DNA of 64,000 nt, from positions 186,001 through 250,000 of the forward strand of contig NW_020825369.1 of assembly GCF_003286085.1 (NCBI RefSeq), read 5' to 3'. This stretch comes from Drosophila persimilis (taxonomy: Eukaryota > Arthropoda > Insecta > Diptera > Drosophilidae). Each line of letters starts with the position of its first letter. Positions within the stretch are counted from its first letter, which is position 1. The translations under genes and the position numbers were made by a program. Shown here piece after piece: positions 12,698-26,128 of this stretch. Below the pieces are notes generated by a model. That model was not told the DNA's origin and ran no database searches. It was given only the letters and a program-made list of their open reading frames with translations.

Positions 12698-12939
12698 GAG
12701 TTTGACCAGCTGTTTGGAACGTACCTCTGCGTAAACTAGTGGTGCCACATAGATGTCCCCGAAAACATATCTCGAATTCTCTAAATTATTGAAATCACAA
12801 TTCCATCGGCTGACAAATAACTCAAAACAAACTGACAATCGACATTCGATCGATCTGCCAGGGTATTGAAAGCCTCGGCACCCAAAAACTAGCCCTCCTC
12901 CCTCGTGGTTTGCTTCTGTTTTTGGGCAAACAAAACAAG

Positions 12940-13330
12940 TCGCGGATCCAGCTGTGTGACGACGGCGGCAGAGACGCCAGCGTTGGGCGCTTGGCGCTCG
13001 TAGCTCGGCGCTCGCTGGGGCCGCCGGCGCTCTGGGTCTGCGCTCTGCTCAGATTGCATTTAACTCTTGCCGCGTGCGCTACACGAACAGCGGCTGACGG
13101 ACGGAACGGAACGTCGTCGTGTTGGGGTCGTTCGGCCCTCTGCCGCTCTCTCTCTCTCTCTCGCTCTGTCTCTCTTTGGTGGGTTTCGCGTGCAATTGAA
13201 TATGCAGCTGCTTGGCTTGCCATTGCCGTTGCCCCCTGCTGTTGCACTCTCTTTGGGTGGGTGTCCAAACAGTTTGCAACCAATTTTTCGTGCCAAAAAG
13301 AAAAGAAAAAGTGCCAAAAAAGTGTAAATT
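12940..13330 (+). promoter_or_regulatory. Possible internal nuf promoter with GAGA-type tract
   Basis: GC-richer DNA than its surroundings, with an initiator-like TCAGATT (A at 13051), G/C-rich leader-like sequence and an uninterrupted CT tract (13146-13162; GAGA on the other strand, the GAF/Trl site class). It lies 5.3 kb upstream of the nuf exon that carries its own start codon (18657) and could serve that isoform. No single core element is decisive. Confidence 0.25.
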
Positions 13331-16300
13331 CCGTAAACTGATACTATTTTTTTTATTTGCGTGTGTTGGTGGCCGTTTTTTTTTTTATCGATCCAATTCG
13401 TTTATCAGGTGTGTCAGGTGCCGCGGCCTGGCCGGCTCATTAAACGATTATTTAATAAACGAGTGTGTATGGAAAATACAAATAAAGTCCAGCATAATGG
13501 CGAAAATACACTGTTAATTACCAGCGTATGTTGTGGAAAAGCCTTACGTGTCTGTGCCCCGCAGTGCCGCCGGCTAATCAAAATTGATACCCTCCCTCCC
13601 GAGTCCCTTGTAGACCCGAGTGCACATCCATCCCATCCCCATTCCCATCCCCATCCTCTCCCGAGGCAATTGCTTGATTGATCACAAATTGAAAAATGCG
13701 GTTGAATAAGTCTGCGAAAGTGTTTCATGGAAAAATGGAATCAAGTGTGGCATCAAATTGATAAATGATGAAACTGACGACAAAGAAAAGGAAAAACACT
13801 CAAAAAGCAATAATAAAAATTTTAAAAAATGAAAAATTTAATTAAGTTGAACCGTTAACCCAGTCAAATATTCTAAATAAATGGATAAATACATATAAAA
13901 AATATATTTCCTTTTTTTTTTGCTGTGACCCAAGAAGAGGGTTTTAAAAAGATTATTATTAAGTTATTAAAGATTAAAGAAAAGAAGAAAGAAGTTTTTA
14001 AAGTGGTCTAATCAAACTATTTTCCAGCCTAATATTAAATGAACGTTAGGTACGGGAAATACAAAAAAATTCCTAACAATTTTCCTAAAAAACTCCTAAG
14101 TATGTACCTTCAAACCATTAAAAGTTTTCCCTGCATTTCCTCTCACAACATTCGTTGTATTACCGTTTTTTGGAAGAATTTTCCTCTTCATAAAAAACGT
14201 AAAAACGATTAAAGAAATCCACAACTTCCACTTAAAATCACGCACAGAATTTTCAAGTTCATTCAAAAAGTATCTACCGAGGCACCCAAGAGTGGATGCC
14301 CCTTCTACAGTGCGTTTTCCATACCGTTAGCTTCGGGAATATGGAAAATATTCTTTCATTAGCAATGCAAAGTCAATTAGTAGACATATAAATCTAACGG
14401 CACAAGCAGAAGCAGGGAGGAGACGTACCGGAACTAAAAACAAAACATAAAAACCAATAAGAAAAAAGGTCTACAAAAAAGAGCAACAAAAACAGGCAAT
14501 GACATCAACGGAAGAAGGAGATAGAGGCAGAGGCAGACACCATCCCGCATGCGTCCCGTCCGTTTACGACTCGGGCCACTGCTCGGGTCTGCTGTTGGTT
14601 CGTGTCCCTGCTTATTCACTTGCGCTTTTGTTTGTGGCTGCGTATCGATGGAGGGGGAGGGCATGGGCGGCTGCTATTAAATTCCTCATAATTATGCGTT
14701 GTCGCTGAGTCAAGAACCAAACATACATATACATGTATGTGGGAGAGAGATGCAGGAGCCGAGAGAGAGACACCCTCGGACACACAGATGGCGAAAAGTT
14801 TTTCTCGAAATTGTGGATTGTTGATACCCCCAGCCCCAGCCCAGCCCAGCCCAGCCGTAGAGGATCGTTTCGTGCGTTCTCTGACTTTTGTTTGTTGATT
14901 ATTATTTTTCCTATTTATAAAGATTGCTCTCAGTCGCAGTCTCCCTCTCTGGGGATCTTCTCTCTTGCTCTCTTTGGGAATACTTTGGATGATTGTGCCC
15001 CTGAATTTGTGGTTCTGGTTCCATTCAGTATGTTTTCGCGTTTCGCGGCTTTCAATCGACACTGGTGGTGGGCCTTGTGTGTCTTGTGTCCTGTCCTGTG
15101 TTCTTTCTGTAATCAACACACAATATTTGAATTTTGCTTAATACTTATTTACCATAATTTAATGTGAATATTTTCGTTAAAAAAAAATCGCTGCACATGA
15201 ACCAACAATGGATCGGAAACTCGATCTTTCCGAAAACTCTTTGGCTCTTTGTTGGATTTTCCTTTTGCCAACATTTTCCTACTTTGTTGCATGAAAAATG
15301 CGCAGATGAGAAAAATTTGCATTTAATGAGCTCCCCACCCATCCATAAAGCCAGCCGATTGTATGCAAATATTTTGTGGAATTCAATTTTGCTGGGGCTA
15401 ATGATAATTTTCTTGTACGACTACGAGTATGTAAGGCAGCAAATTGTTGAACCGATATTGAGATCTCGGCGGACAAAGCTGTCAAAAAAAAGGAAAGTTT
15501 GCTTCATTAAATATTAATGTTTTAATTGCCTTGGTTCAGTAAACCAAATGTGTGATATTCAGCTAATTGCAACTCCGTTTGGAAAGTGCTCCTCTTTGAA
15601 CTAGTTCCGCGAGAACAACAGCTCCGTTCCCAATTAATTCCTCTCAATAGACTAGACATTAGAACATTATCAGTCATGACCTCCTATAGCTTGTTTGACC
15701 TTTCTTTATTTGTGTCTGTGTGTTTTGTGTGCGACAAGGGCATCTCGGCCATAAAACTCGTCGAACATTTCGATAAGCCTGGCAATGAGTCCGTCCGCCC
15801 TCTGTTCCCCACATTGTTTTCAGGCCGAAATAAAGCACGAAAACGGAATAAATAGGAAAACCGAATAGAAAACTCAGGCAGGCATTGCATTTTGTGGTAA
15901 TTAGAGACTTGTTGGATGGCCAGCAGAATCCAAACAAAAGATGTTCCAGAGCAACGGGAATGCCTCTGTGGAGGGGAGGGAGGAGTATATGCAAAGAGAT
16001 TCCTCTTCTTTTATTTTTGTCTACGAATTTTGCCTTGAAGTCTGAACAAAAATCGTATTTAATGCTCTGCTGGCTAAGCAAAGAGAGAGAGGAGAGATTG
16101 CTTATATAATGTAGAGTGGGAGAGGGAGAGGGACAGAGGGAGAGAACTAACTGTGATTGCCAGAGTTGTCTGTGTATCTTGTGGATTTCATTATGATGCA
16201 AAGCCCAGGTGAGATATGTGGGTGGGAAGAGGCAGCGGCTAGAATCAGAGTCAGAGTGTGACAGCAAACAGCTGTTGTCTGTCCGTCCGTCTGTCTGTCG

Positions 16301-16893
16301 GCCTGTCTGGACCCCGTCAAGCCGTGAATTGAGGTTAGCATGTTGCCTCAGTTTCACCTCTTCGCGTGGGCGGGCGTCGTCGTCCAAAAGGTGCATCGCG
16401 AATGCAAAATAGGCAAAGAATTGCACGAAAATGAGGTTAATTTTGGCTTAGCTGGAATGGATAGGAATAGGTTAAAGCTGCACCAATGGAAGTGTTACAG
16501 ATCCAACTAAAACATCTATTATGCCCCCTATTCTCTGGCCCTATTCTCCTTTCCGAGAGTCCTAAACAAGTCAATCTTTACGGCACTACATAAATGCTTT
16601 ATCTTCGGCAATAAAATCGAATGATTGCATCGGGCCAGGCCCAGAAATAGATCGATTGGCCTCCAGTTCAGATCTTGAGCGGTGAACGCTGACAGATGCA
16701 TCATAAAATCTGTCTGCAACTGTGTACAGATCCCGAAATATTGCAGTTGAAAAAGAAAATTGTATTCCAAGGCGCTTGTTTCACTCACTTTCGGTTTTTG
16801 ATCGTTTTCGAACGAAACGAAACAAGTTGGTCGACAGGGTCTTAAATATTTGTGGCTTGGGTTGTTCACCAGACGACCGGCTGGTTGGTGAAA

Positions 16894-16924
<31 letters not shown>

Positions 16925-18656
16925 TTGTTGTTGGGACTGCAATGGTCCATTGACAAAATTGGACATAGATCAATGGATTTTGTGGTCGGAGTGGAGTGCT
17001 TCGACTTTAGTTGATTTCTTTGATATTTGTGTGGTTTTTGTCTTTAGCAACATCCTCGCACATCTGATCATGAAGATCTTGGATCTTCTGGGATGTTCTC
17101 ATTCCCACAAACAACAAATAAATTCAAATTTATTATGACAGGCCACTTAAACCCATTTGACATGAGAGCTGCTGAGCGAACAATTGTGCAGAATACTCAT
17201 CTCTTGGTTGTTTTCTTCTTAAATTGCTCTGCTCTGCTCTGCTCTGCTCTGCTTTTTGTGAATCATGCAATTTATTATAAACAATTTAGCAGCAGAAGGA
17301 AAATTCAGTCAAATTCATGACACATTTTCATTTAAGTTCTCTGGCGTTGCGCGAATTGAATCATCAATTGGCTGCAAGACTAGCCGAATGCTCTCTGGCT
17401 GTGTTATGCAATTCTACAAGTTACAGAAGAATTGCAGATGGCTAAGAAGAAGAAGAAGAGAAGCAAGAAGAAGACGAACTGCATGCTCCAGCAGATTTGC
17501 TTCTTCTTAGCTGCATTTCATAGTGGCTGCTGTTGTTGTTGCTTTTGCGATTATCTACACGAAGTTCATCAATTCCACTAGGAAATTAAAGTCAGGCAGA
17601 AGCCCAGAAGACCAGAGACCAAACCCAGTCGTGTAGAAAGAACCAGACCTGGAAAGGGTAGGGAGACCCCCTTGGGTAGGGGGCAGGGGTAGTCCAAGAA
17701 GTTCATGATTGTTCTTGGATTGTTCTTCTTTGTCTGTGTCGTCTCCCTCTCTCTCTCTCTCTCTCCCATGTTTTTCCATCGCCCATTTCCTGCATGAAAT
17801 ACAAAAAATTCAGCCCTGCCCTGCTGCCTTGGCTGTATTTTCTTTTGCTCCTCTTTTTCCATTGTTTCCAGTCGATTTTTTGCTCTGCTTTCTAGCCAAA
17901 TCCCAATCTAAATCCCCAACAATTACCTTTCAATTTGTTAAGAACTGTGCTAAAGGCCATCCGAGTTATCCGAAAGCAGAAATCATTTGCTAAGCTTCTA
18001 TTCATTTATTTATTTATTTTTCTGCACAATTCACTCTTCCGCCCGAGGGGGGAAATTCTTTTGTTTTGTGCCTGAACTTTGGTCCAAGAACAGTTCAAGA
18101 AACCCACTTTTGGGGAGACATCTGTGGGGCACAGAGACCGAGAATGAATTAAAACTGCTTTTAATTGTGAGAAAACCACTTTGGTGGGGATCGGTAGAGG
18201 GAGGGTGCTGGAAAATGGTGGAAGAAGGAACGGCAAAGAAGTCTTTTAAATTTAATGATAAATAAATTACACTAAATTATGGAAAATGTGAATAAAATTA
18301 AATGAACTTACGGGCATAAAAGATGTGACTTGAAACCATTAAATAAATACGCAACTGTTGCCAAATAAATACCGTTATACCAAATAAAATGTATGAATTT
18401 TTCATGTAGTCAGAGCCAAGCCTTAAAATGCATAGAAAAGTGCCTCAAACAAATGATTGAAACTATCTGAAAATATCTGAAGAATGTGCCTACAAAACTG
18501 AGAGACAAAAATACTCGAGTCTTCCCCAAAAAAAAATAAATAAACAGACAGCACAAAAAAATACTCATCAAAGTGACAAGCAAACCAGTGCCACGCCCCG
18601 ATAAATCTACATATAAAGCCAAAATACAGCAAAAATTAAACAACAACAAGTAAATC

Positions 18657-21600
18657 ATGAGTAGTCAACCTGCCAGCCAGCCCGATAGCATCGATCTAGC
18701 CTATGATATGTGGGCGGGCCAATTCGAGTTTGTCGGACCCACAGCGCACCACCCGCTGGCGAACAAGAGCCACAACAACAACAACAGCAGCAGCCTGAAC
18801 AACAAGTGCCGGATCGGAGGAGCAGGACAGCCGAGCCGGAAGCTATCGACGGAGAGTCTGGAGGATTTGAATCTGAACTTCAATACGAGCTCCACGCAGA
18901 ATCCGCTGAGCAACGCCTACAGCCTGGGCGGCGGCGTGGGGGACTACGAGTATTGCGGCTTCGGCAAGCATCCACCCATACTGATCGATCAGGAGACATT
19001 TCTGAGCCTCAATCCGGCCGATTTTGAGGATATAGTGCCATCGAATTCGGAGCCCAGCTCGTTGGTCTTCATCGAGAACAAGTTGGAGGCGAACAACAAC
19101 AACAACAATAACAACAACAACAACAGCATCGAATCGAACAACAACCATATCAATAGCAGCCACAACAACAAAGTGTACAACTTGGAAACGTTGACAAGTA
19201 AATTCAATAACAAAACAAACAATACAAACACAAACGGATTCAAGCTGGAGAACATCAAGAATTTCAAAAACAAATTACTCTGTGATTTCGAGGATAGCAG
19301 CGCCGGTGGTGGTGGTGGTGGTGGTGGCGGTGGAGGCGCCCCCGGAGGATCTGGCAACAAAATGAACGGTGCACTCAGTGCCGAGATCTGCGACAATCTC
19401 AACGAGCAAGTAAGCAGTCCCCCTTCCCAACCATTATTTACCCTTGATACTGCTGGGGATTCGGTTAATTCCATCAAAAGTTCAGGGTTCACTCTACACG
19501 GTGGGTGGTAAGGGGGCCACCCACCTGGGGGTTCGCATGTCATGACAGATATACTAGACAGACTCGTGGCATGTCAATAATGCCCATTCGCTATAAATGC
19601 ACTGCACTAGAGTGCAATTAGCTTCAGTCTAACTTTGCATTGCCTCGGCTCGACTGCTTTGTCCTTTAATCCGAAAAGGTGGAATTTCGAATACGATTGC
19701 TATGCTGGAAACAAATGATGTGAGTGCCATACCATTTTTATTGTAGAGTTTTGAGGGAGTTGCGAGTCAGCTGCAGCAGTTCTCTCACCAAACTGTGTGT
19801 GTTTATGGTTTCCTTGACATATTTACCTTTTTCAACGTCAAAACCTAGACAGAAATAACATTTCAAAGTCGAAGAAACTTTTCGGTGTGCCTGTCGTATA
19901 TAATTTGCCAAACATCTGCTAACTATAAACAGAAATAAATTATATTTTTTGCTTCAAATGAGATCAGCATCATCAGTCAGTCAGTCACTAAGACCGACAG
20001 ACAGACGGAGAAGAAAAGAAAAACAGACCACAAATTTCGAGAAATTAGTTGAAAAAAACGAAAATGAATGATGAAAAACTGTAACGAAATTGATGATTAG
20101 GAGCTTCTAGGGGGGGGGGGAAATGTGTCAACGAAAGTAAGAGAGAACTAAGCCCAAATGAGTGGAGCCCTTGGGTGCCGAGAAAGCAGCTCTTGGAGCG
20201 TTAATTTCCAAGACGATTGCTCTAGTTACGGACTCCAAATTAAAGGCGGAATAGAAACCAGAATCCCCCCTTTCCTCCATAAAGCATCCCACTGTGAACG
20301 AGAGCCCAGAGATGCGGAATATCTTTCCACACTTGCTGGAGGTCAGTGCTTCAGCGATAGCCTCCAGCGGATGCCCTGCCCGATTTGTTTACCATATCGT
20401 TTGATAAACGTAGCAAATGCAGGGCGGAGGAAATGGAAATCCAGTGTGTGCTGCAATCGAGCATCGCTTTTGGGGTCAAAGCTAATGCTGATTATAAGGC
20501 CCGAATGCTTCAAGATTTTCGAATTGTTTTCCATTCTGCTATTTATGACCCGTTTAATGCGCGAGTAACGGAAGCCGTTTGGGGCTCGCTGGATAAAGTC
20601 ATAATTGTAGAGAATTTTTTGGTGATTAGAAAATAAAGATGTGGTTCTTGGGTCACAGTAAGGGGACACATCTCGTCACATGATGTCTCTGGGAAATTAT
20701 TCCCCTCGAGAATTAATACAGGGTGCTCTGTTCTAATTTTGGGGCCCAACAGCTGTTGCGCATTTCCGCACTTGCCGCCGAAAAACTTCCCATCAGTCAG
20801 CGGGCACCTGTCAGGCCTTCAACTTGTCAAAGCGAAAACTGGAAAAATCAAAGGCCAGGCAGCGGCACTCTGACCCTGGAACACCTTTCAACTGCCACGC
20901 TGTACGCTGTCCGCCGAGGAAAGACGGAAAGTGACAAGAAAAATTAAAGCCCATTTAGAGAAGCCGTTTCGTTGCCCCCCTTCTTAGGCCGATTCCAGCT
21001 CCTTGGGAGCTGGCATGTCATCGTCATCGTCATCGCCATCGCCATCGCCGTCGTCGTCTTCGTCACTTGTTACTCAATTTGTCTTACAGTTTTATAGTTT
21101 TCTCTTTATGCTCCAACAACAGCCTTTTTTTTATTTTTATAGCTTCTGTACTTGGCTCCCTTCATACCCTGTACTTGGAGGGTATATCCTCTCGACGTAG
21201 AGTTCGAGTTCCAAAGTCCGAAATCCAAAGGAAATATTTATGGATCAAATATTGGTTTTCTTAGCACAGGGTATCACATGGTAGTTCTCTGGCCCTCCTC
21301 CCTTTGTTTACGTTCTGAAGAACGGTTTCTGAATGAGAAGCGACTTCTGTTTATGCCGCCGCCGCTGCCGATGCTTCTTCTTCTTTCACTATTTTTTTCG
21401 GAGGAATTTTGTAGACATTTAAATTAAATTCTAGTTTCTTGCTGTTTCTATATATCACTACTTATATTTTCTTCTCTTTTTTTTTGTGTTTTGGCATGGT
21501 TCATTGTACACATAGTACACAGGGGCCCCCGAATCGAGAACCCCGCCATATCGCACACTGTGAAAGTTGACTCAGCGACTCTCTCGCATTCTCTATTTCT

Positions 21601-24483
21601 CTCTGGATCGGAAACGTTCTGTTGGTTGTTTTTGGGAGGTTGCTGCCTCTATTCAGTTGCTGCCGCGCCGCGTTTGACGTCGATTGTGTTCGTGTGGACG
21701 TTCGTTGATATAGAGTATAGAGTATAGAGTATAGAGTATAGTGTACCCAGCCCTGCCCTGCACTGCTCTCCCTATACTACGTATATGGTTACTGTATATA
21801 TTCTGTAAATCCAGCAAAACATTGTGGCCCGCAAATTGCATTTAATTAAGCCTAATTGAACCTCAGGCCAGACAGTTTGGCAGCCCCCCGCAAAAATGTC
21901 GTTCGCCAATTGAACTTCTCAATTGACATTTTCCAGAGCATTAGAACATGGGGGAACATGGGGGGGGACGCCCTATGGGTGCTTTAATAAATGAGCTCCC
22001 TTAGTGGGCAGTTCTTCGTAAGTGGTTTCAGGCACCCTGTTTCCATTGGCTCTTATCAGACACTCACAACATCCTGTATGGCCCCTGCATTCATCTGGCA
22101 CATTTCCTATCGCTGTGCAACATTTTACAGTGTGGGTAGATCATGAGTAAGCCTACAAAGTGCAAATAAAAACACGTATCGATGAACACAGATTTTTGCA
22201 CATTCCCGCGATTGTTGCTTGTGTGGCCAAAAGCCAATAGCCAAATGCAAAACGCCAACGAGAGGCACTTGCCGCCTTCTGCTCAAGTGTCTGGCTGCCC
22301 ATGAGGCGTATGCGCAATATTTATGAGATACACATGTGATATTCATATGGGCAAGGCATGCGATATATGCGAGTAGCACTAGCCAACAAAAGTTTCTGTC
22401 TGGAAACATTGAGTAGTGAACTCCATAATCAGCAGCTTCTTTTCCGCTGTTCAATAGTGTAATTAACATTGTCGTTGTCGTTGTAGTTGTCGCTGTGGTT
22501 GTCGCTGGCTTGGTATTTTTTAAGAAATTAAACGAGCCGCCCGCCGGCCACAGTCGCAGTCTGCATCGGCCATCAACTGAGCAAAGACGACGCGAAAACA
22601 GAGCAAACATTTAAAATCCATTTTGATTTCCATTTCCATAAAGAAGAGAGCAGGGCAGTGTGCATTCTTGAACAATAATGTAAAGACAGAAAACAAAAGA
22701 AAACATATAGTCGGCAAATGTATTTGAAATATCCCATGGCTGATGTGCAGTTGGTGAACGATCTGCTCCTCGATCTGCGGCACATGAGAAACGATTGTGT
22801 TAGTGGAGACACGAACCAAACCGCACAAAGAACTGTCCACTCATATCGACTCTCTCTCTCTCTCTATCTTTCCAGCTGGAGCTGCTGCAGCGCAAGGTTG
22901 ATGATCTGTCGGATACACAGAATATAGCCGAGGATCGAACGACACGAACCAAGACCGAATATGCAGTGCTCCAGGCGCGATATCACATGCTGGAAGAGCA
23001 GTTCCGAGAGGTGAGTAAACCGCATCGCATAGTTTTGAAAGCATTGTGCTAAACTAAATTGTTCGCCAGTCGGAGCTGCGCGCCGAGGAACGCCTGGCCG
23101 AGGAGCAGAAGCGCCACCGCGAGATCCTGGCCCGCGTGGAGCGCGAAGCCTCGCTGCAGAACGAGAACTGCCAGATGAAAATCAGAGCCACCGAGATCGA
23201 GGCCAACGCCCTGCGCGACGAGGCGCAGCGCCTGCGTGTGCAGTGCGATAAGCAGGCCAACGATTTGCATCGCACGGAGGAGCAGCTGGAGCTGGCACGC
23301 GATCAGATCGCCGCCCTCCAGCAGGAGTACGAAGAGCAGCAGCAGACACTGCGCAAGCAGGAGATGGAGAAGAAGTCCGCGGAGGAGCTGATGCTGGAGC
23401 TGAGCGGGGAGCTGCAGCGGGCGCGGGAGGAGAACGGGGCGAGGGCCATGCCCACCACATCGCCGGAGAGCATAAGACTGGAGGAGCTGCACCAAGAGCT
23501 CGAGGAGATGCGCCAAAAGAATCGATGTGAGTGCTCGAAATGGTATCCTCCCGATCAATGCCCTAACATCATACATTCCTATCTTCCCGTAGCACTCGAA
23601 GAGCAGAACGAGGAGCTGCAGGCCACCATGCTCACCAACCAGGTCACCATGCTGAGCACCGGTGTGGAGCAGGGCCGCCATCTGCTCAACGGTACACTGG
23701 GCAGCCTGGCCCAGGAGCTGGAGGAGATGTCACAAGCGCAGGTGTGTATCCAGAACCCTGGAAACTGTGAACCCGTGAACCCCCCGACCCCGTGAGATGC
23801 CTCACACTTCAGCTTTTAGTCTTTGCTGCGTTGTCCACACCCAATCCACCACCCACAATCCACAATCCAATCCATACCCACACACAAACACACAATTAAA
23901 GTCACCAGCCAAGCCTGAGCACACGCACAGTCACCGCGAAGAGAATACGTACCGTTTGAGTGTCCGCATTGCGTCCTCTCATATATACTTGCATCTCGTA
24001 CTCGTACTGTCTATATCTGTATTTATATTGAAATTTATTGTATTACAGGAGTCTGTGGATTCAGCCACATTAGCATCCTTAAGTCAGGTAATGCTTCACG
24101 CCACAATTAAACCCAAAATCAAACACGGTTTCGGAGCCACTGTGCACGCCTTGCAGTTGTTGAACTTTTACCATTCTTTTGACCTTATCTAAAACTTAAT
24201 CTGAGGGTTCATTGGTCTCTAATCATTTCTCAAAAAGCATTTTGACGTGGTCTCTAACTTCATTTCTTGTTGTACATTTCTAATGGAAACTCTACTTTTG
24301 TGTTCCCAAAACTTTTCTTTGACGTGAGAACTAATCGAACATTTTGTGTTACAGCTGCAACAGGCCTTCCAGGAAAAGGATGACGAGAATGTCCGGCTCA
24401 AGCACTATATTGATACCATACTACTCAACATTGTGGAGAACTATCCCCAGCTACTGGAAGTCAAGCCCATGGAGCGCAAGTAA
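18657..24483 (+). CDS. nuf: nuf (nuclear fallout), Rab11-FIP3/4-class effector, internal-start isoform
   Basis: Exons 18657-19409, 22876-23010, 23070-23526, 23593-23741, 24049-24087 and 24355-24483 join in phase and encode 553 residues. The start is fixed by an in-frame TAA six bases upstream of the ATG. Residues 1-251 are low-complexity, with an Asn run near 144-154 and about 11 Gly near 220. Residues 252-500 are Glu/Leu/Arg-rich coiled coil. The C-terminus (YIDTILLNIVENYPQLLEV, 529-547) matches the family's Rab11-binding domain, YID...NPSILEV in human FIP4; LEEQNEELQ also matches. Nuf brings Rab11 recycling endosomes to the centrosome and delivers membrane and actin regulators to cleavage furrows. 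The donor after the fifth exon listed here's predecessor, at 23742, is a non-consensus GTGTGT. The 39-base exon 24049-24087 is a whole number of codons, so it could be skipped. A further exon between 19410 and 22875 cannot be excluded. Confidence 0.88.
21163..21187. repeat. Palindromic CATACCCTG-type element
   Basis: CATACCCTGTACTTGGAGGG followed by TATAT is an imperfect inverted repeat of the same shape as that at 12675. It is probably a remnant of a dispersed repeat; function unknown. Confidence 0.3.
21711..21742 (+). repeat. TAGAGTA 7-base tandem array
   Basis: About four and a half copies of the seven-base unit TAGAGTA in a nuf intron. A length-variable microsatellite. Confidence 0.85.
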
Positions 24484-26066
24484 AGCCGAATACGAAATAG
24501 AACCAGAAGCTGCAACGTAACCAGAACAAGAACCACAACCAGAAGACACTGGCGGCCGTGTCGCAACCACCTAACAATAAACACCAACTAAAATGAACAA
24601 CTAAACTAAATAAAACAAAATTGTACTTTACGTTCATATTTTAAGCTCTAATCTATTTAGATATTTATACCTAACTTAAGACACTAATTTATTTTGTAAC
24701 AATTTATTGTAGACTAGATTTTTAAACCAAAACAACACAGTAGCATCTTCCTTAAAAGGAATACCATTAGGAGGAACAAAAACTGTATCCCTGAAAGCAA
24801 AAATCCTTAAATTGTTAATATGCATGGAAATTTGTGTTGTTTTTTTTTTTTTTTTTTTTTTTTACACGCGTATTATAGGCGTAAAACAAGTCAGAAAAAG
24901 TTTTGTGGAAGTTTCTTTGTTAGTTTCTATGTGTGTATTTTCAGGATATTAAGATATTAACTATAAATAATATTAGCCCATAAGAATTGATAATCGTTTC
25001 TCCTTACAAATGGAACCGAAACCCAATAAGCTGTTGATCCAATGACAAGTTACGATAATTGCTTAAAATGTTTGTTTGAGGGCTGGCTGTGTATAGCGCG
25101 AGATGAGAAACTTTATTGAAATGTTAACGTTTGAAACGAGCTATTTTCCAATTTTCGTTGACACGGGGGTAGCTGTGAAAGCCTGCACGGGAACTGCTTT
25201 TCAGTTTAATCAATATTTTCATTACCTATGTAACCTACTCTCTCTTTCATCCTTAATCTACATATAACTTGCTTATATTCCCACTATGTCCTTCTCGCTG
25301 GCTATCCCCAAAGTATGTAGTTGCAGAAATCTATCAAAAAATTTGCGTTTATGGTATGGACAATCCCAGGATATGAGACGGAGTTTTAGTTTGAGAAGAA
25401 GCAATTATCATTAGAAAGAAAGATATCATAGCCCAGAACCATATGTCAATGTATAGCACAGTAACAACTTACAGATGCCCCCAGATGGCCACATGGCCAG
25501 GGGATTCACATTCATTCTACTCGTACATACATAGATCAAATAATACGTAATACTTACTCTGCATATTGTTTATAACCCAATTAAATGGACGCAATGTGCA
25601 AACATTTAGGGATCGGTCGTGAGCCCAGATGCTCTCAATAAATACGATCCCTAATAGACTAGAACAACTCAAGTGGTCAACCCTATAGGAACTAATAATA
25701 TATCAATACAACTGAAGCAATTATGATATAATACGTAAATCAAAATTAGATTGCCTTAAATGAAATCGTTTAAAGTGTTTAGGCCTTAGATAACTCTTTG
25801 AAAAAACAGTCCATTGATTAATGATACCATACTAATACCATGGATTTTTAAAATGTAATTTACCAGATGCAAGTCGAAGAACTTTATCGGAATAAAGAGT
25901 AATATTTTATAAAGAGAAGCAAAAAATCGTGCCTTGCCCTAAAACCGAGTCGATGCAAATTAGGCAAACCCGTTCAAAGACAATAAACATAAATGTAAAA
26001 TTTATTAAGGAAACCCGAACTGTGGAACAGGTTCTGAAGGAGGGCTTACGTAACAGTTGGAGGTGT
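24484..26066. other. nuf 3' UTR and AT-rich spacer
   Basis: AATAAA at 24609-24614 lies 126 bases after the nuf stop and is the nearest poly(A) signal. Further AATAAA at 25637 and 25891 could serve longer 3' ends. A 24-base T run covers 24840-24863. I see no coding exon. The stretch is AT-rich with many short pyrimidine runs. Confidence 0.6.
24609..24614 (+). terminator. nuf: nuf poly(A) signal
   Basis: Canonical AATAAA, first after the nuf stop codon. Alternative downstream signals exist, so this marks the shortest likely 3' end. Confidence 0.6.
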
Positions 26067-26128
26067 TATATAAACTGTGCCCCGACTCCCCGAAAGGACA
26101 GAGAAGACCCTGCTGTTGACGATTAAAG
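26067..26128 (+). promoter_or_regulatory. TATA promoter and short leader of the GIPN-repeat gene
   Basis: TATATAAA at 26067-26074 stands 55-62 bases before the ATG at 26129. This puts the expected start of transcription near 26098 (GGACAGAG) and leaves a leader of about 30 bases. The two neighbouring Kazal-like genes have the same compact arrangement. Confidence 0.6.

Larger units (their letters stand above)
11877..18656. other. Large nuf intron, right part
   Basis: Besides the minisatellite, the palindrome and the possible promoter noted separately, the stretch holds simple repeats: GA tracts near 16080-16145, a GTT array (16894-16933) and a GCTCT array (17228-17252). A 250-codon open frame runs on the minus strand (15674-16426) without recognisable family. 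The last 250 bases before 18657 are A-rich, leader-like, and may begin at an acceptor near 18410. Confidence 0.5.
19410..22875. other. nuf intron 19410-22875
   Basis: Opens with GTAAGC and closes with a CT-dinucleotide pyrimidine tract and TTTCCAG. Inside are GTCAGTCA repeats (19975), a GTCATC array (21016-21062), a palindrome (21163-21187) and a seven-base TAGAGTA array (21711-21742). Two overlapping open frames at 20158-20636 have no family resemblance. No nested gene is supported. Confidence 0.5.

Noticed and set aside
20158-20669. Overlapping 136-, 83- and 108-codon frames in a nuf intron
   Set aside because: They overlap on both strands, have no initiation or splice context and match no family I recognise.
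23049-23681. 210-codon minus-strand frame rich in Leu
   Set aside because: It is the antisense of the nuf coiled-coil exons, whose GAG/CAG codons read as CTC/CTG on the other strand; no independent evidence.
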